Positions 20,793 through 27,911 of a stretch of DNA of 64,000 nucleotides are shown in pieces (within the stretch, counting starts at the first letter, position 1; each line of letters begins with the position of its first letter). The stretch comes from Oceanicola sp. 22II-s10i. GTDB lineage: Bacteria > Pseudomonadota > Alphaproteobacteria > Rhodobacterales > Rhodobacteraceae. Below the pieces are notes generated by a model that saw nothing but the letters and a program-made list of their open reading frames with translations, was not told the DNA's origin and did not search any database. Where the stretch lies: positions 248,001 through 312,000 of the forward strand of contig NZ_AQQU01000005.1 in the NCBI RefSeq assembly GCF_002210105.1. Direction: 5' to 3'. The position numbers were made by a program, and so were the translations under genes.

Positions 20793-21138
20793 ACGGAGGG
20801 CGGAGCCGTGTGACATGTCGGTCGCTTCACGGATGACATGTAGCGGCAACCGCGTGGCAATCGGATGCATTGTCTCCGCCCGCTGCCCCGCCCATGAGTT
20901 CAGGTCAGCACCCATCCCACCTGGGGGGGATGCGCCGGAATTTCTCTTGCCACATGTTGGAGCCGAATGTCGGACAGGCGAGGCCGACTTCCTGCTTCAC
21001 GCGACCGTTTTCGCGTGAGCCGCGAAACCGGTCGGACGGGTGGCCCAGACACCCTTTACCGGTCCGTATCCTTGGGAAACGGGACGCTTGGAAGTCGATT
21101 TCGTTGCGGCATCAGACCCTGGAAAGGAAAGTGACAAG
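20793..21138. other. Intergenic region; imperfect stem-loop and repeated heptamer, no gene seen
   Basis: 346 bp. GACATGT occurs twice (near 20812 and 20835). A 14-bp imperfect inverted repeat with a TGAGC loop lies at 21002-21034 (one mismatch). I see no credible ORF. It ends with the leader of the small secreted protein at 21139. Confidence 0.45.
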
Positions 21139-21519
21139 ATGAATTTCTTCTACAAGTCCGCTATTGCGATGATCTGCGGCCTCATGGTGACTGGAAGCCC
21201 GACCTTCTCGATGGCGGACAGTTCGAACCGGATCAAATTTCAGAGGACCGTGTCTCTCAAAGTGGGGCAAGCAATGGTCATTCACGGCAGACGCGGTGAT
21301 TGCGGCTCGTTTCCCAGCAAGGCCGACTTGGCGAAAAGCAAGTCAGACCTGAACCGTGTTCTCAGCACCGGACACATCGTTTTCGGTAAGCCGGGCGTCC
21401 GGAAAAGCGGAAGCTGTAGCGGCTGGACCCCTGCCTACGAGACAATCTTCGTCGCCGATCGTCCGGGGCGGGAAACAGTCAAAATCCACGGCGACGCGGT
21501 CCGTATCACTGTCAGATAG
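21139..21519 (+). CDS. Small secreted protein, function unknown
   Basis: 126 residues from the ATG at 21139 (GGAAAGGAAA upstream). A clear signal peptide (MNFFYKSAIAMICGLMV, cleavage near SMA-DS) gives a mature protein of about 100 residues. It contains KVGQAMVIHGRRGDCGS and RKSGSCSGWTPAY, with exactly two Cys in the mature part, suggesting one disulfide in the periplasm. A C-terminal TVKIHGDAVRITVR has alternating beta-strand character. I do not recognise the family. Codon use is less GC3-biased than the flanking housekeeping genes. It sits between the MFS gene and another small secreted protein in the suspected island. Confidence 0.65.
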   Translation: MNFFYKSAIAMICGLMVTGSPTFSMADSSNRIKFQRTVSLKVGQAMVIHGRRGDCGSFPSKADLAKSKSDLNRVLSTGHIVFGKPGVRKSGSCSGWTPAYETIFVADRPGRETVKIHGDAVRITVR

Positions 21520-21759
21520 GGACTGCCTTAGATATTCCGCGCCTCGGTCCCGTTGGTCGTTGAGGAGATCAGGCACCATCTGCTCCGCCTCGAACGATCT
21601 TTGGCACCCGCGCGGAACACTCACCTGCCAGCCTTCGGAAGCGTCCCGCGCGTTCGCTCCGGGGCTGGCTTCGAGAGACCCGTCTTTCAGGAAGTCCGAG
21701 GGCAAATCGCATCGCGAATGCTCCGCGAGCGTAGTTCTTCTTCACGCGAGGATATCGAA

Positions 21760-22062
21760 ATGGATCGGTTCACAATGGCCCTTCTCACCGCGACCACATT
21801 AATGGGCGCCGCGACTTCAGTATCCGCGCAAATGATTGTGACTGACAACGGCTCCGGCACTTCTCAGCAGAGCGCCTATCAAAGCGCGATCTACAAGACC
21901 CGAGGCAAGGCGACAGCAATGTGTCGCGAGAGAGGGGGGTTGCCGATCTTCTTTCAAGGGGGGTGGCGAACCGATCCCAACGTAACCCGGAGAGGGTGCC
22001 GCGTGGTCCGCCGCTCGGGCAACCGTACTGTCTATTCGTGCAATGTAACCTACCGGCTATGA
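21760..22062 (+). CDS. Small secreted Cys-containing protein, function unknown
   Basis: 100 residues from the ATG at 21760 (CGAGG upstream); a longer frame to 21553 has poor coding character. The signal peptide MDRFTMALLTATTLMGAATS ends at VSAQ. The mature part has three Cys, in TAMCRERGG, RRGCRVV and VYSCNVTY, and a WRTDPNVTRRG motif. The pattern AYQSAIYKTRGKATAMC suggests one amphipathic helix followed by a small beta sheet. No family was recognised. The 240 bp upstream hold no other gene that I can support. Confidence 0.62.
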   Translation: MDRFTMALLTATTLMGAATSVSAQMIVTDNGSGTSQQSAYQSAIYKTRGKATAMCRERGGLPIFFQGGWRTDPNVTRRGCRVVRRSGNRTVYSCNVTYRL

Positions 22063-22232
22063 GGGCCATTCTGCACTGTCACGAGACTTTGCAGTGCCGC
22101 CACCCCTGGATTTACATCTTTCCTTCAATGCCTGCCGAGGTTGTCCGGCATTATCCGCGGCCTTCCGCCTTGACTGAAAGAACGGGGGGCAACGTACACG
22201 CGCACCCCAATATCACCGCGCCAAAGAATACG

Positions 22233-22257
22233 CCCTCCGGAACAGTGTTCCGAAGGG
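22233..22257 (-). terminator. Stem-loop downstream of ubiK
   Basis: Read on the minus strand, CCCTTCGGAAC-ACT-GTTCCGGAGGG forms an 11-bp stem with one G-U pair, about 70 bp past the ubiK stop codon. It is followed by CGTATTCTTTGG, a weak T-rich tail. Confidence 0.45.
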
Positions 22258-22327
22258 TCGCAATCCAAATCCGCTCAATCCGGCGGGAACGGGTCAGGTG
22301 GCGCCGCGCAGACGCCCGGCACGGGCG

Positions 22328-22573
22328 TCAGTCCGCCTTGGCCTCTAGCGCCTTGATCCGCGCTTCGAGCGCCGCGTTCTCCTCGCGCGCCTTCTGGGCC
22401 ATCGCGCGGACGGCATCGAACTCCTCGCGCGTGACGAGGTTGCGATCGGCCAGCCAGCGGTCGATCATCGAGTTGAAGGCCGTTTCGGCCTCGTCCTTGG
22501 CACCCTGGGCGACGCCCATGGCATTGGTCATCAGCTTCGACATGTCGTCGAAGAACTTGTTCCGGGTCTGCAT
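22328..22573 (-). CDS. ubiK: Accessory factor UbiK family protein (YqiC-like)
   Basis: 81 residues from the ATG at 22573, preceded by GGGAG seven bases away; an upstream frame to 22600 lacks this. The protein begins MQTRNKFFDDMSKLMTNAMG and ends with a coiled coil (AQKAREENAALEARIKALEA). This is the UbiK/YqiC (BMFP) pattern: a membrane-interacting N-terminus and trimeric C-terminal coiled coil. UbiK assists ubiquinone biosynthesis together with the UbiJ lipid-binding protein. It is divergent from lgt, with 93 bp between starts. Confidence 0.88.
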   Translation of the reverse strand: MQTRNKFFDDMSKLMTNAMGVAQGAKDEAETAFNSMIDRWLADRNLVTREEFDAVRAMAQKAREENAALEARIKALEAKAD

Positions 22574-22666
22574 CGGAAACTCCCGTTCTGCTTGGCACAT
22601 ATATGGCGACCCCGAGGGCGCGGGACAAGGTTGACTTCACCACGGCCCGCGGCAACAGATGCGGCC

Positions 22667-23563
22667 ATGCAGGCTGCCATTCCATTCCCCGACATCTCGC
22701 CCGAGATCGTGTCCATCACGGTCTTCGGCTTCGAGCTCGCCCTGCGCTGGTATGCGCTGTCCTATATCGTGGGCATCGGGCTGGCCTACCTGCTGGCCCG
22801 GCGCGCGCTGGCGCAGCCGGGGCTGTGGCCCGCCGCAACACCGCCGATGACGCGGACGCAGCTCGAAGACCTGATGTTCTGGCTGATCCTCGGTATCATC
22901 GCGGGCGGGCGGCTGGCCTTCGTCTTCATATACCAGCCCGGCTATTACCTGTCGCACCCGGCCGAGATCCCGATGCTGTGGAATGGCGGCATGGCGTTTC
23001 ACGGCGGGTTTGCCGGGGTCTGCGTGGCCACCCTTTTGTGGTGCCGTGCGCAGAACGTGCCCCTCGGGTCAGCCGCCGACGCTCTGGCGCTCGGCACACC
23101 GGTCGGGCTGATGCTGGGGCGGATCGCCAACTTCATCAACGCCGAACTATGGGGCCGCCCCACCGATGCGCCGTGGGGCGTGATCTTTCCCGGCGCCGCG
23201 GCACAGGATTGTCCCGGCGTCATCGGCCCCTGCGCGCGACATCCCTCGCAGCTCTACGAGGCGGGGCTGGAGGGGCTGCTGCTGGGGCTGATCCTGATCG
23301 TTGCCGTCTGGCGCTTCGGTGCGCTGAAACGGCGCTGGCTGGTGACGGGGATGTTCCTGACCGGCTACGGGCTCGGGCGGTTCGTGGTGGAATACTTCCG
23401 ACTGGCCGATCCGCAGTTCATCACCCCCGACAATCCCTTCGGCCATGTCCTGCGCCTGACCGACACGGTCGGGCTGACGATGGGCCAGATCCTGTCCCTG
23501 CCGATGGTCGCCATCGGCCTCGCCGTCATCGTCGCCGCGCGCAGGCGGCCGGTTCCGGCATGA
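22667..23563 (+). CDS. lgt: Phosphatidylglycerol--prolipoprotein diacylglyceryl transferase
   Basis: 298 residues from the ATG at 22667. An inner-membrane enzyme with about seven hydrophobic segments that transfers diacylglycerol from phosphatidylglycerol to the lipobox Cys of prolipoproteins. Diagnostic stretches are GGMAFHGGFAGV and the Lgt signature GRIANFINAELWGRPTDAPW (about residues 150-169), followed by HPSQLYEAGLEGLLL. Its stop overlaps the midA start as ATGA, and midA overlaps pgeF the same way, so lgt-midA-pgeF are translationally coupled. This order is common in Rhodobacterales. Confidence 0.96.
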   Translation: MQAAIPFPDISPEIVSITVFGFELALRWYALSYIVGIGLAYLLARRALAQPGLWPAATPPMTRTQLEDLMFWLILGIIAGGRLAFVFIYQPGYYLSHPAEIPMLWNGGMAFHGGFAGVCVATLLWCRAQNVPLGSAADALALGTPVGLMLGRIANFINAELWGRPTDAPWGVIFPGAAAQDCPGVIGPCARHPSQLYEAGLEGLLLGLILIVAVWRFGALKRRWLVTGMFLTGYGLGRFVVEYFRLADPQFITPDNPFGHVLRLTDTVGLTMGQILSLPMVAIGLAVIVAARRRPVPA

Positions 23564-24633
23564 ATCTGACCGAGCGCCTGCACCGCCGCATCGCCACGCA
23601 GGGGCCGATCACGCTGGCCGACTACATGACCGCCTGCCTCCTCGACCCGGCCGAGGGCTACTATACGACGCGCGATCCGCTGGGGGCCGCGGGCGATTTT
23701 ATCACCGCGCCCGAGGTCAGCCAGATGTTCGGCGAATTGCTGGGCCTCGCGCTGGCGCAGAGCTGGCTGGACCAGGGTGCTCCGGCACCGTTCCTGCTGG
23801 CGGAACCCGGACCGGGGCGCGGGACGCTGATGGCCGACATTCTGCGCGCCACCCGCGCGGTGCCCGGTTTCCACGACGCCGCGCGCCTGTGCCTGATCGA
23901 GGCCTCCCCGGCACTGCAGGCGGTTCAGGCCGCCACGCTGCGCGACCATGCGCCGTCCTGGGTGGACCGGATGGACGACATGCCCGACCTGCCGCTGTTC
24001 CTCGTCGCGAACGAATTCTTCGACGCCCTGCCCGTCCGCCAGTTCCGCCGCGACGGTCCGGCCTGGCGCGAGGTGATGATCGCCCTGCGCGATGACGCCC
24101 TGACCTTCGGTCTGGGTCCCTCAGCCCCCGTCGCGGCACTGGCGCACCGGCTGGAAGATACCGCCGAGGGCGACGTGGTCGAGATCTGCGCCCCCGCCGC
24201 CGCCATCGCCGCCGAGATCGGTCAACGGATCGAGACCCGCGGCGGCGTGGCGCTGATCTTCGACTATGGCGACTGGCGCTCGCTTGGGGACACGTTTCAG
24301 GCCATGCGCGGCCACGGCCATGCCGACCCGCTGGCCGATCCCGGCAAGGCGGACCTGACCGCCCATGTCGATTTCGAGGCGCTGGCCACCTCAACCCCGT
24401 CGGCGCACAGCCTGCTGACCCCGCAGGGCGTGGTGCTGGAACGTCTGGGCATCACCGCCCGCGCGCAGCGTCTTGCCGAAGGACTGACCGGCTCGGCGCG
24501 CGACGCGCATATCGCCGCGCATCGCCGCTTGACCCACCCCGCCGAAATGGGGAGTCTCTTCAAGGCACTGGCCTTCTATCCGCGCCGGGCCGCCCCTCCG
24601 CCGGGGTTCGAGGCTGCAGGGAATCGTCCATGA
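23560..24633 (+). CDS. MidA/NDUFAF7-like SAM-dependent methyltransferase
   Basis: 357 residues from the ATG at 23560, overlapping the lgt stop by four bases. The family signature is clear: RIATQGPITLADYMTACLLD, GYYTTRDPLGAAGDFITAPE, then an AdoMet-binding LLAEPGPGRGTLMADILRA and VANEFFDALPVRQF. The mitochondrial relative NDUFAF7 symmetrically dimethylates an Arg of the complex I NDUFS2 subunit. The bacterial role is probably similar (NuoD) but has not been shown from this sequence. It is cytoplasmic and the middle gene of the lgt operon. Confidence 0.92.
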   Translation: MNLTERLHRRIATQGPITLADYMTACLLDPAEGYYTTRDPLGAAGDFITAPEVSQMFGELLGLALAQSWLDQGAPAPFLLAEPGPGRGTLMADILRATRAVPGFHDAARLCLIEASPALQAVQAATLRDHAPSWVDRMDDMPDLPLFLVANEFFDALPVRQFRRDGPAWREVMIALRDDALTFGLGPSAPVAALAHRLEDTAEGDVVEICAPAAAIAAEIGQRIETRGGVALIFDYGDWRSLGDTFQAMRGHGHADPLADPGKADLTAHVDFEALATSTPSAHSLLTPQGVVLERLGITARAQRLAEGLTGSARDAHIAAHRRLTHPAEMGSLFKALAFYPRRAAPPPGFEAAGNRP

Positions 24634-25385
24634 CCTTGGAAATCATCACCTCCGATGCGCTAGGCCCCGTGACACACGGGTTCTTCACCCGTCGCGGCGG
24701 GGCATCCTCGGGAATCTTCCACGGGCTGAACTGCGGGCAGAGTTCGTCCGACCAGTCCGAAATCGTGGCGATCAACAGGTCGCGCGTGGCCTCGGCCATG
24801 GGCACCGACACCGAAGCGATGCGCGGCCTGCGCCAGGTCCATTCCGCCCGCGCCGTGATCGCGGACCCGGACCGGACCCCCGCGCCCGAAGCGGACGGCA
24901 TCGTCACCGACCGGCCCGGCCTGGTGCTGTCGGTGCTGACCGCCGACTGCCAGCCGGTGCTCTTTGCCGATCCCGAGGCCGGGGTGATCGGCGCCGCCCA
25001 TGCCGGGTGGCGCGGGGCGCTGGATGGCGTGCTCGAGGCGACGGTCGAGGCGATGGAGACGCTCGGCGCCGAACGCGGGCGGGTGAAGGCCGTGATCGGT
25101 CCGACGATCAGCCAGGCAGCCTACGAAGTCGGACCGGAGTTTCTGGACGCCTTCGTCAACGAGGATCCCGGCAATACCCGCTTTTTCGCCAATGGCGCGG
25201 GCGACCGCTACATGTTCGACCTGCCGGCCTACGGGCTGCACCGGTTGCGCAGTTTCGGGGTGGGTCATGCCGAATGGATGCGGCACTGCACCTATGCCGA
25301 TGCCGACCGGTTCTATTCCTACCGCCGCACAACGCATAACGGCGAAGCGGATTACGGACGGCTGATTTCGACGATCAGGCTCTGA
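24630..25385 (+). CDS. pgeF: Peptidoglycan editing factor PgeF / YfiH (multicopper polyphenol oxidase fold)
   Basis: 251 residues, starting within the midA stop (ATGA). The metal-binding residues of the YlmD/YfiH family are visible: GFFTRRGGASSG at the N-terminus, RQVHSARAVI, the TADCQPVLF Cys, AAHAGWRGALDGV with His, and MRHCTYADADRFYSYRR at the C-terminus. In E. coli the protein removes wrongly added Ser from peptidoglycan stems; other homologues act as laccases or purine nucleoside phosphorylases. Third gene of the lgt-midA-pgeF unit. Confidence 0.93.
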   Translation: MTLEIITSDALGPVTHGFFTRRGGASSGIFHGLNCGQSSSDQSEIVAINRSRVASAMGTDTEAMRGLRQVHSARAVIADPDRTPAPEADGIVTDRPGLVLSVLTADCQPVLFADPEAGVIGAAHAGWRGALDGVLEATVEAMETLGAERGRVKAVIGPTISQAAYEVGPEFLDAFVNEDPGNTRFFANGAGDRYMFDLPAYGLHRLRSFGVGHAEWMRHCTYADADRFYSYRRTTHNGEADYGRLISTIRL

Positions 25386-25659
25386 CGCCGATCCGGGCAG
25401 GGATGCGGCGGATTGCGCCTTGATCCCGCCTCATTAAGTGGCACGGATCTCAGGGGAACGCGATTTTATCCATATAAATCAATAAAATTGTCGTGACCTT
25501 CCCGAAGGCCCGGAGCCACGAAGATCATCCTCCGAAAACTCGCGATTCACGGAAATTAGCCATTTTCCGCCCTTCGCCCGCCCCAAACCGGAAGGAAACT
25601 GGAACCATCGCGCAGAACAGAATGCGGCTGCGTTAACCAGTTCAGAAGGGCGAAGCACC

Positions 25660-25800
25660 ATGAAGATCAAGCAGAAGCGTTGGATGAAATCCGTGATCGA
25701 AGCCTCCAGGACCGAAACCCCGGCCCTGCCCTTCGAACGCTCCAGCCGCAGGCCGCTGGCCATGCGCCGGGGGCAGGTGCCGGTCCGCAAGGCCGCCTGA
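25660..25800 (+). CDS. Small basic protein of 46 residues
   Basis: An ORF with start ATG at 25660 and stop at 25798-25800, preceded by GAAGGGCGAAG eight bases away. The product begins MKIKQKRWMKSVIEASRTET and ends VPVRKAA; about a quarter of the residues are Lys or Arg. From memory, similar short proteins with a W(M/V)KSVI-type start are common in Rhodobacteraceae, so I accept it as real. Function is unknown; nucleic-acid or membrane-surface binding is only a guess. A promoter-like AT-rich stretch (25466-25492) lies upstream. It is followed by a stem-loop and then the Hint gene. Confidence 0.6.
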   Translation: MKIKQKRWMKSVIEASRTETPALPFERSSRRPLAMRRGQVPVRKAA

Positions 25801-25825
25801 CCCCCGACGACAGACAAATGGGCAT

Positions 25826-25843
25826 GGGGCCGACTGTGGCCCC
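25826..25843 (+). terminator. Stem-loop after the 46-residue ORF
   Basis: GGGGCC-GACTGT-GGCCCC, a perfect 6-bp GC stem 26 bp past the small ORF. No T-tract; weak support. Confidence 0.35.
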
Positions 25844-26085
25844 GCCGCCCCGAGAGCGCCGGTGATTCGGCACGAGTGTGGCCGGAATGTGGCGCATTGT
25901 TCCGGCTGACCGCAACTAAGCGGGAGCGCAACTGGGGATTGATCCGCGGACCGTGGACAATGCCCTGTTATCTTTGACTTTGCGCCCATTTTTCGGCAAA
26001 TTCTTACCCAGATACGAACACTGTCCGTTCGTCGTTGCTGGTGGGGGCCAGCGCGAATGTGACACCCGAAGGACTGGGTAATCAC

Positions 26086-26847
26086 ATGACTATGCCGCCC
26101 CGCGACCTGGGCAAGGAACTCCTTGCCGCGACTCTCCAAACTGCCCGCCGCCGCGGTCCGCTTATGCGCCGCTACATGGTGTCCGTCATGGACGACGCCG
26201 GCCGCGAAAAGCTGACCGAGCACCTCGCCCCGGCCACGTCCGAGTTCGAGAACGCCTTCAACGCCTTCGCCCGCGGCACGATCATCAAGACCGCCGACGG
26301 CCCCTGCGCGATCGAGGACCTGCGCCCCGGCATGATGGTCGAGACGCTGGAACACGGCCCGCAACCCGTGCGCTGGATCGGGTCGATGACCATGGTCTCG
26401 ACCGCTCCTGTCGAGGATCCCGCGCAGTCGCGGCTGACCCGCGTCACGCCGGGCCGGTTCGGCTATGAGCGTCCGGCGACCGAGCTGATGGTCGGCCCCG
26501 GCGCACGCATCCTGCACCGCCCCGACGCGCTTCAGGACGATGATGTGCGCGGCCATGCCTATACCGCCGTCACCGATTTCGTCGATGGTGACAGCGTGTT
26601 CGAGGTCAGCCCGATGACCCCGGTCGAGACGTTCCACATCTGCCTTGACGAACACGCGACGATCCGGGCCAACGGCCTGCCGGTCGAGACCTACCATCCG
26701 GGTTACTACCTGCAGGACGGCATGGGCCCGAACAAGCTGGCGCTGTTCATGTCGCTGTTCCCGCACCTCACCGAAATCGCAGATTTCGGCGTCCTCGCAC
26801 ATCCCCGGATGTCGCTGGACACCTTGATAAGCCTCGACGCTGCCTGA
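26086..26847 (+). CDS. Hint-domain protein lacking the catalytic Cys
   Basis: 253 residues from the ATG at 26086 (GAAGG 13 bases upstream). About residues 60-215 form a Hint_2-type domain: AFARGTIIKTADGPCAIEDL, then GMMVETLEHGPQPVRWIG, a central block, and the late VETFHICLDEHATIRANGLP and YLQDGM segments. Classical members start CFxxGT; here the residue aligned with the nucleophilic Cys is Ala (AFARGT), so autoprocessing by the usual mechanism is not expected. There is no signal peptide. Hint_2 proteins are abundant in Rhodobacterales and their role is unclear. An MRRYMVSVMDD-type leader precedes the domain. Confidence 0.8.
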   Translation: MTMPPRDLGKELLAATLQTARRRGPLMRRYMVSVMDDAGREKLTEHLAPATSEFENAFNAFARGTIIKTADGPCAIEDLRPGMMVETLEHGPQPVRWIGSMTMVSTAPVEDPAQSRLTRVTPGRFGYERPATELMVGPGARILHRPDALQDDDVRGHAYTAVTDFVDGDSVFEVSPMTPVETFHICLDEHATIRANGLPVETYHPGYYLQDGMGPNKLALFMSLFPHLTEIADFGVLAHPRMSLDTLISLDAA

Positions 26848-26896
26848 CTCAGGGGAAGGCCGCACGTCGCGTAATTGATCTGCGTGGGAGGTTTAT

Positions 26897-26934
26897 GATG
26901 CGTCCGGTCGTTGGGGACCGGGCGCATCGCTTTT
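26897..26934 (+). terminator. Rho-independent terminator after the Hint gene
   Basis: A 13-bp stem (26897-26909 with 26916-26928, one G-U pair) with a six-base loop, followed by GCTTTT. It is placed about 50 bp after the stop codon and also lies just before the convergent FAH gene end. Confidence 0.75.
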
Positions 26935-26946
26935 GAGGGGGCGGGT

Positions 26947-27774
26947 TCAGTCCGCCAGAACCCGCTGCCGCTGACGGCCCAGGCCTTCGACGCTCAGTTC
27001 CATCACGTCGCCGGCCTTGAGGAACTGCGGCGGCTTCATGCCCGAACCGACGCCGGGCGGGGTGCCGGTGGCGATGATGTCGCCGGGATTGAGGCTCATC
27101 ATCTGGCTCAGGTAGCTGATGATATGCGCGACCGGGAAAATCATCGACGCGGTCGTCCCGCGCTGCCGCTTTTCGCCGTTCACGTCACAGCTCAGCGCCA
27201 GCGCCTGCGGGTCCGGCACCTCGTCCGCCGTCACCACCCAGGGGCCGACGGGGCCGAAGGTGTCGCAGCTCTTGCCCTTGGTCCACTGGCCGCCGCGTTC
27301 CGCCTGAAAGTGCCGTTCCGACACGTCGTTGACGATGGTGTAGCCCGCCACGTGGTCCAGCGCCTCGGCCTCGGTGACGTATTTCGCCCGCTTGCCGATC
27401 ACGACGCCCAGTTCGACCTCCCAGTCGCCCTTCTGCGCGCCGCGCGGCAGGACCACGTCGTCGTTCGGCCCGGTCAGCGCCGACAGCGCCTTCATGAAGA
27501 CGATGGGCTCGGACGGGATAGGCAGGCCGGCCTCCTTGGCGTGGTCGGAATAGTTCAGCCCGATGCAGACCATCTTGCCCACCCCCGCAACGGGGATCCC
27601 CAGACGCGGATCACCCTCGACCAGCGGCAGGCTTTCGACCGCGATCTCGGGCGGGCTGGCCAGCACCTCTCCGGTCAGGTCGGGCACCACGCCCGACAGG
27701 TCGCGGATACGGCCCTCGGCGTCCAGCACGCCCGGTTTCTCGGCGCCCGGCGCGCCGTAACGTAGGAATTTCAT
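26947..27774 (-). CDS. Fumarylacetoacetate hydrolase family protein
   Basis: 275 residues. The FAH catalytic core covers about residues 65-270: KMVCIGLNYSDHAKEAGLPI, FMKALSALTGPNDDVVLP, then the metal-binding Glu residues in DWEVELGVVIGK, and GYTIVNDVSERHFQ. The end has GDIIATGTPPGVGSGMKPP, typical of 2-keto-3-deoxy acid and acylpyruvate hydrolases. These enzymes cleave C-C bonds in 2,4-dioxo acids from sugar acid or aromatic degradation, using Mg2+ or Mn2+. The true substrate is unknown. The start region is unusual: a 26-bp tandem duplication repeats the Shine-Dalgarno and first codons (27766-27817). The selected ATG is the inner copy at 27774. Confidence 0.92.
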   Translation of the reverse strand: MKFLRYGAPGAEKPGVLDAEGRIRDLSGVVPDLTGEVLASPPEIAVESLPLVEGDPRLGIPVAGVGKMVCIGLNYSDHAKEAGLPIPSEPIVFMKALSALTGPNDDVVLPRGAQKGDWEVELGVVIGKRAKYVTEAEALDHVAGYTIVNDVSERHFQAERGGQWTKGKSCDTFGPVGPWVVTADEVPDPQALALSCDVNGEKRQRGTTASMIFPVAHIISYLSQMMSLNPGDIIATGTPPGVGSGMKPPQFLKAGDVMELSVEGLGRQRQRVLAD

Positions 27775-27817
27775 CTCTGCCTCCCTCGAATGAATTTCAT
27801 CTCTGCCTCCCTCGAAT
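27766..27817. repeat. 26-bp tandem duplication over the FAH gene start
   Basis: Positions 27766-27791 and 27792-27817 are identical 26-mers. Each contains, on the minus strand, GAGGGAGG followed by an ATG and AAATTC, so the ribosome-binding site, start codon and the next two codons occur twice. The two ATGs are 26 bp apart and so in different frames. Confidence 0.97.
27771..27800 (-). CDS. Possible 9-codon leader ORF created by the duplication
   Basis: From the outer ATG (27800) a minus-strand reading gives MKFIRGRQR then TGA, whose last two bases join the inner ATG as ATGA. The outer ATG keeps its own Shine-Dalgarno. It could couple translation to the FAH gene, or simply be a by-product of a duplication. 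No evidence of expression. Confidence 0.3.
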   Translation of the reverse strand: MKFIRGRQR

Positions 27818-27911
27818 GCCGGGCGAGCCTACCGCGATCCCGCGCGGTGACAAGGCCGGTTGCCTGAGCCGCCCCGCCGGGTCTAACATCCCGGCCGACC
27901 CGGAGATTTCG

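Noticed and set aside
22063-22327. Possible extra gene after the second small secreted protein
   Set aside because: No start with a ribosome-binding site and no coding character; only short hairpins, one of which fits as the ubiK terminator.
26891-26938. 13-codon ORF with a good Shine-Dalgarno (GGGAGG) before ATG-ATG
   Set aside because: It coincides with a strong Rho-independent terminator stem, so it is better explained as part of the terminator.
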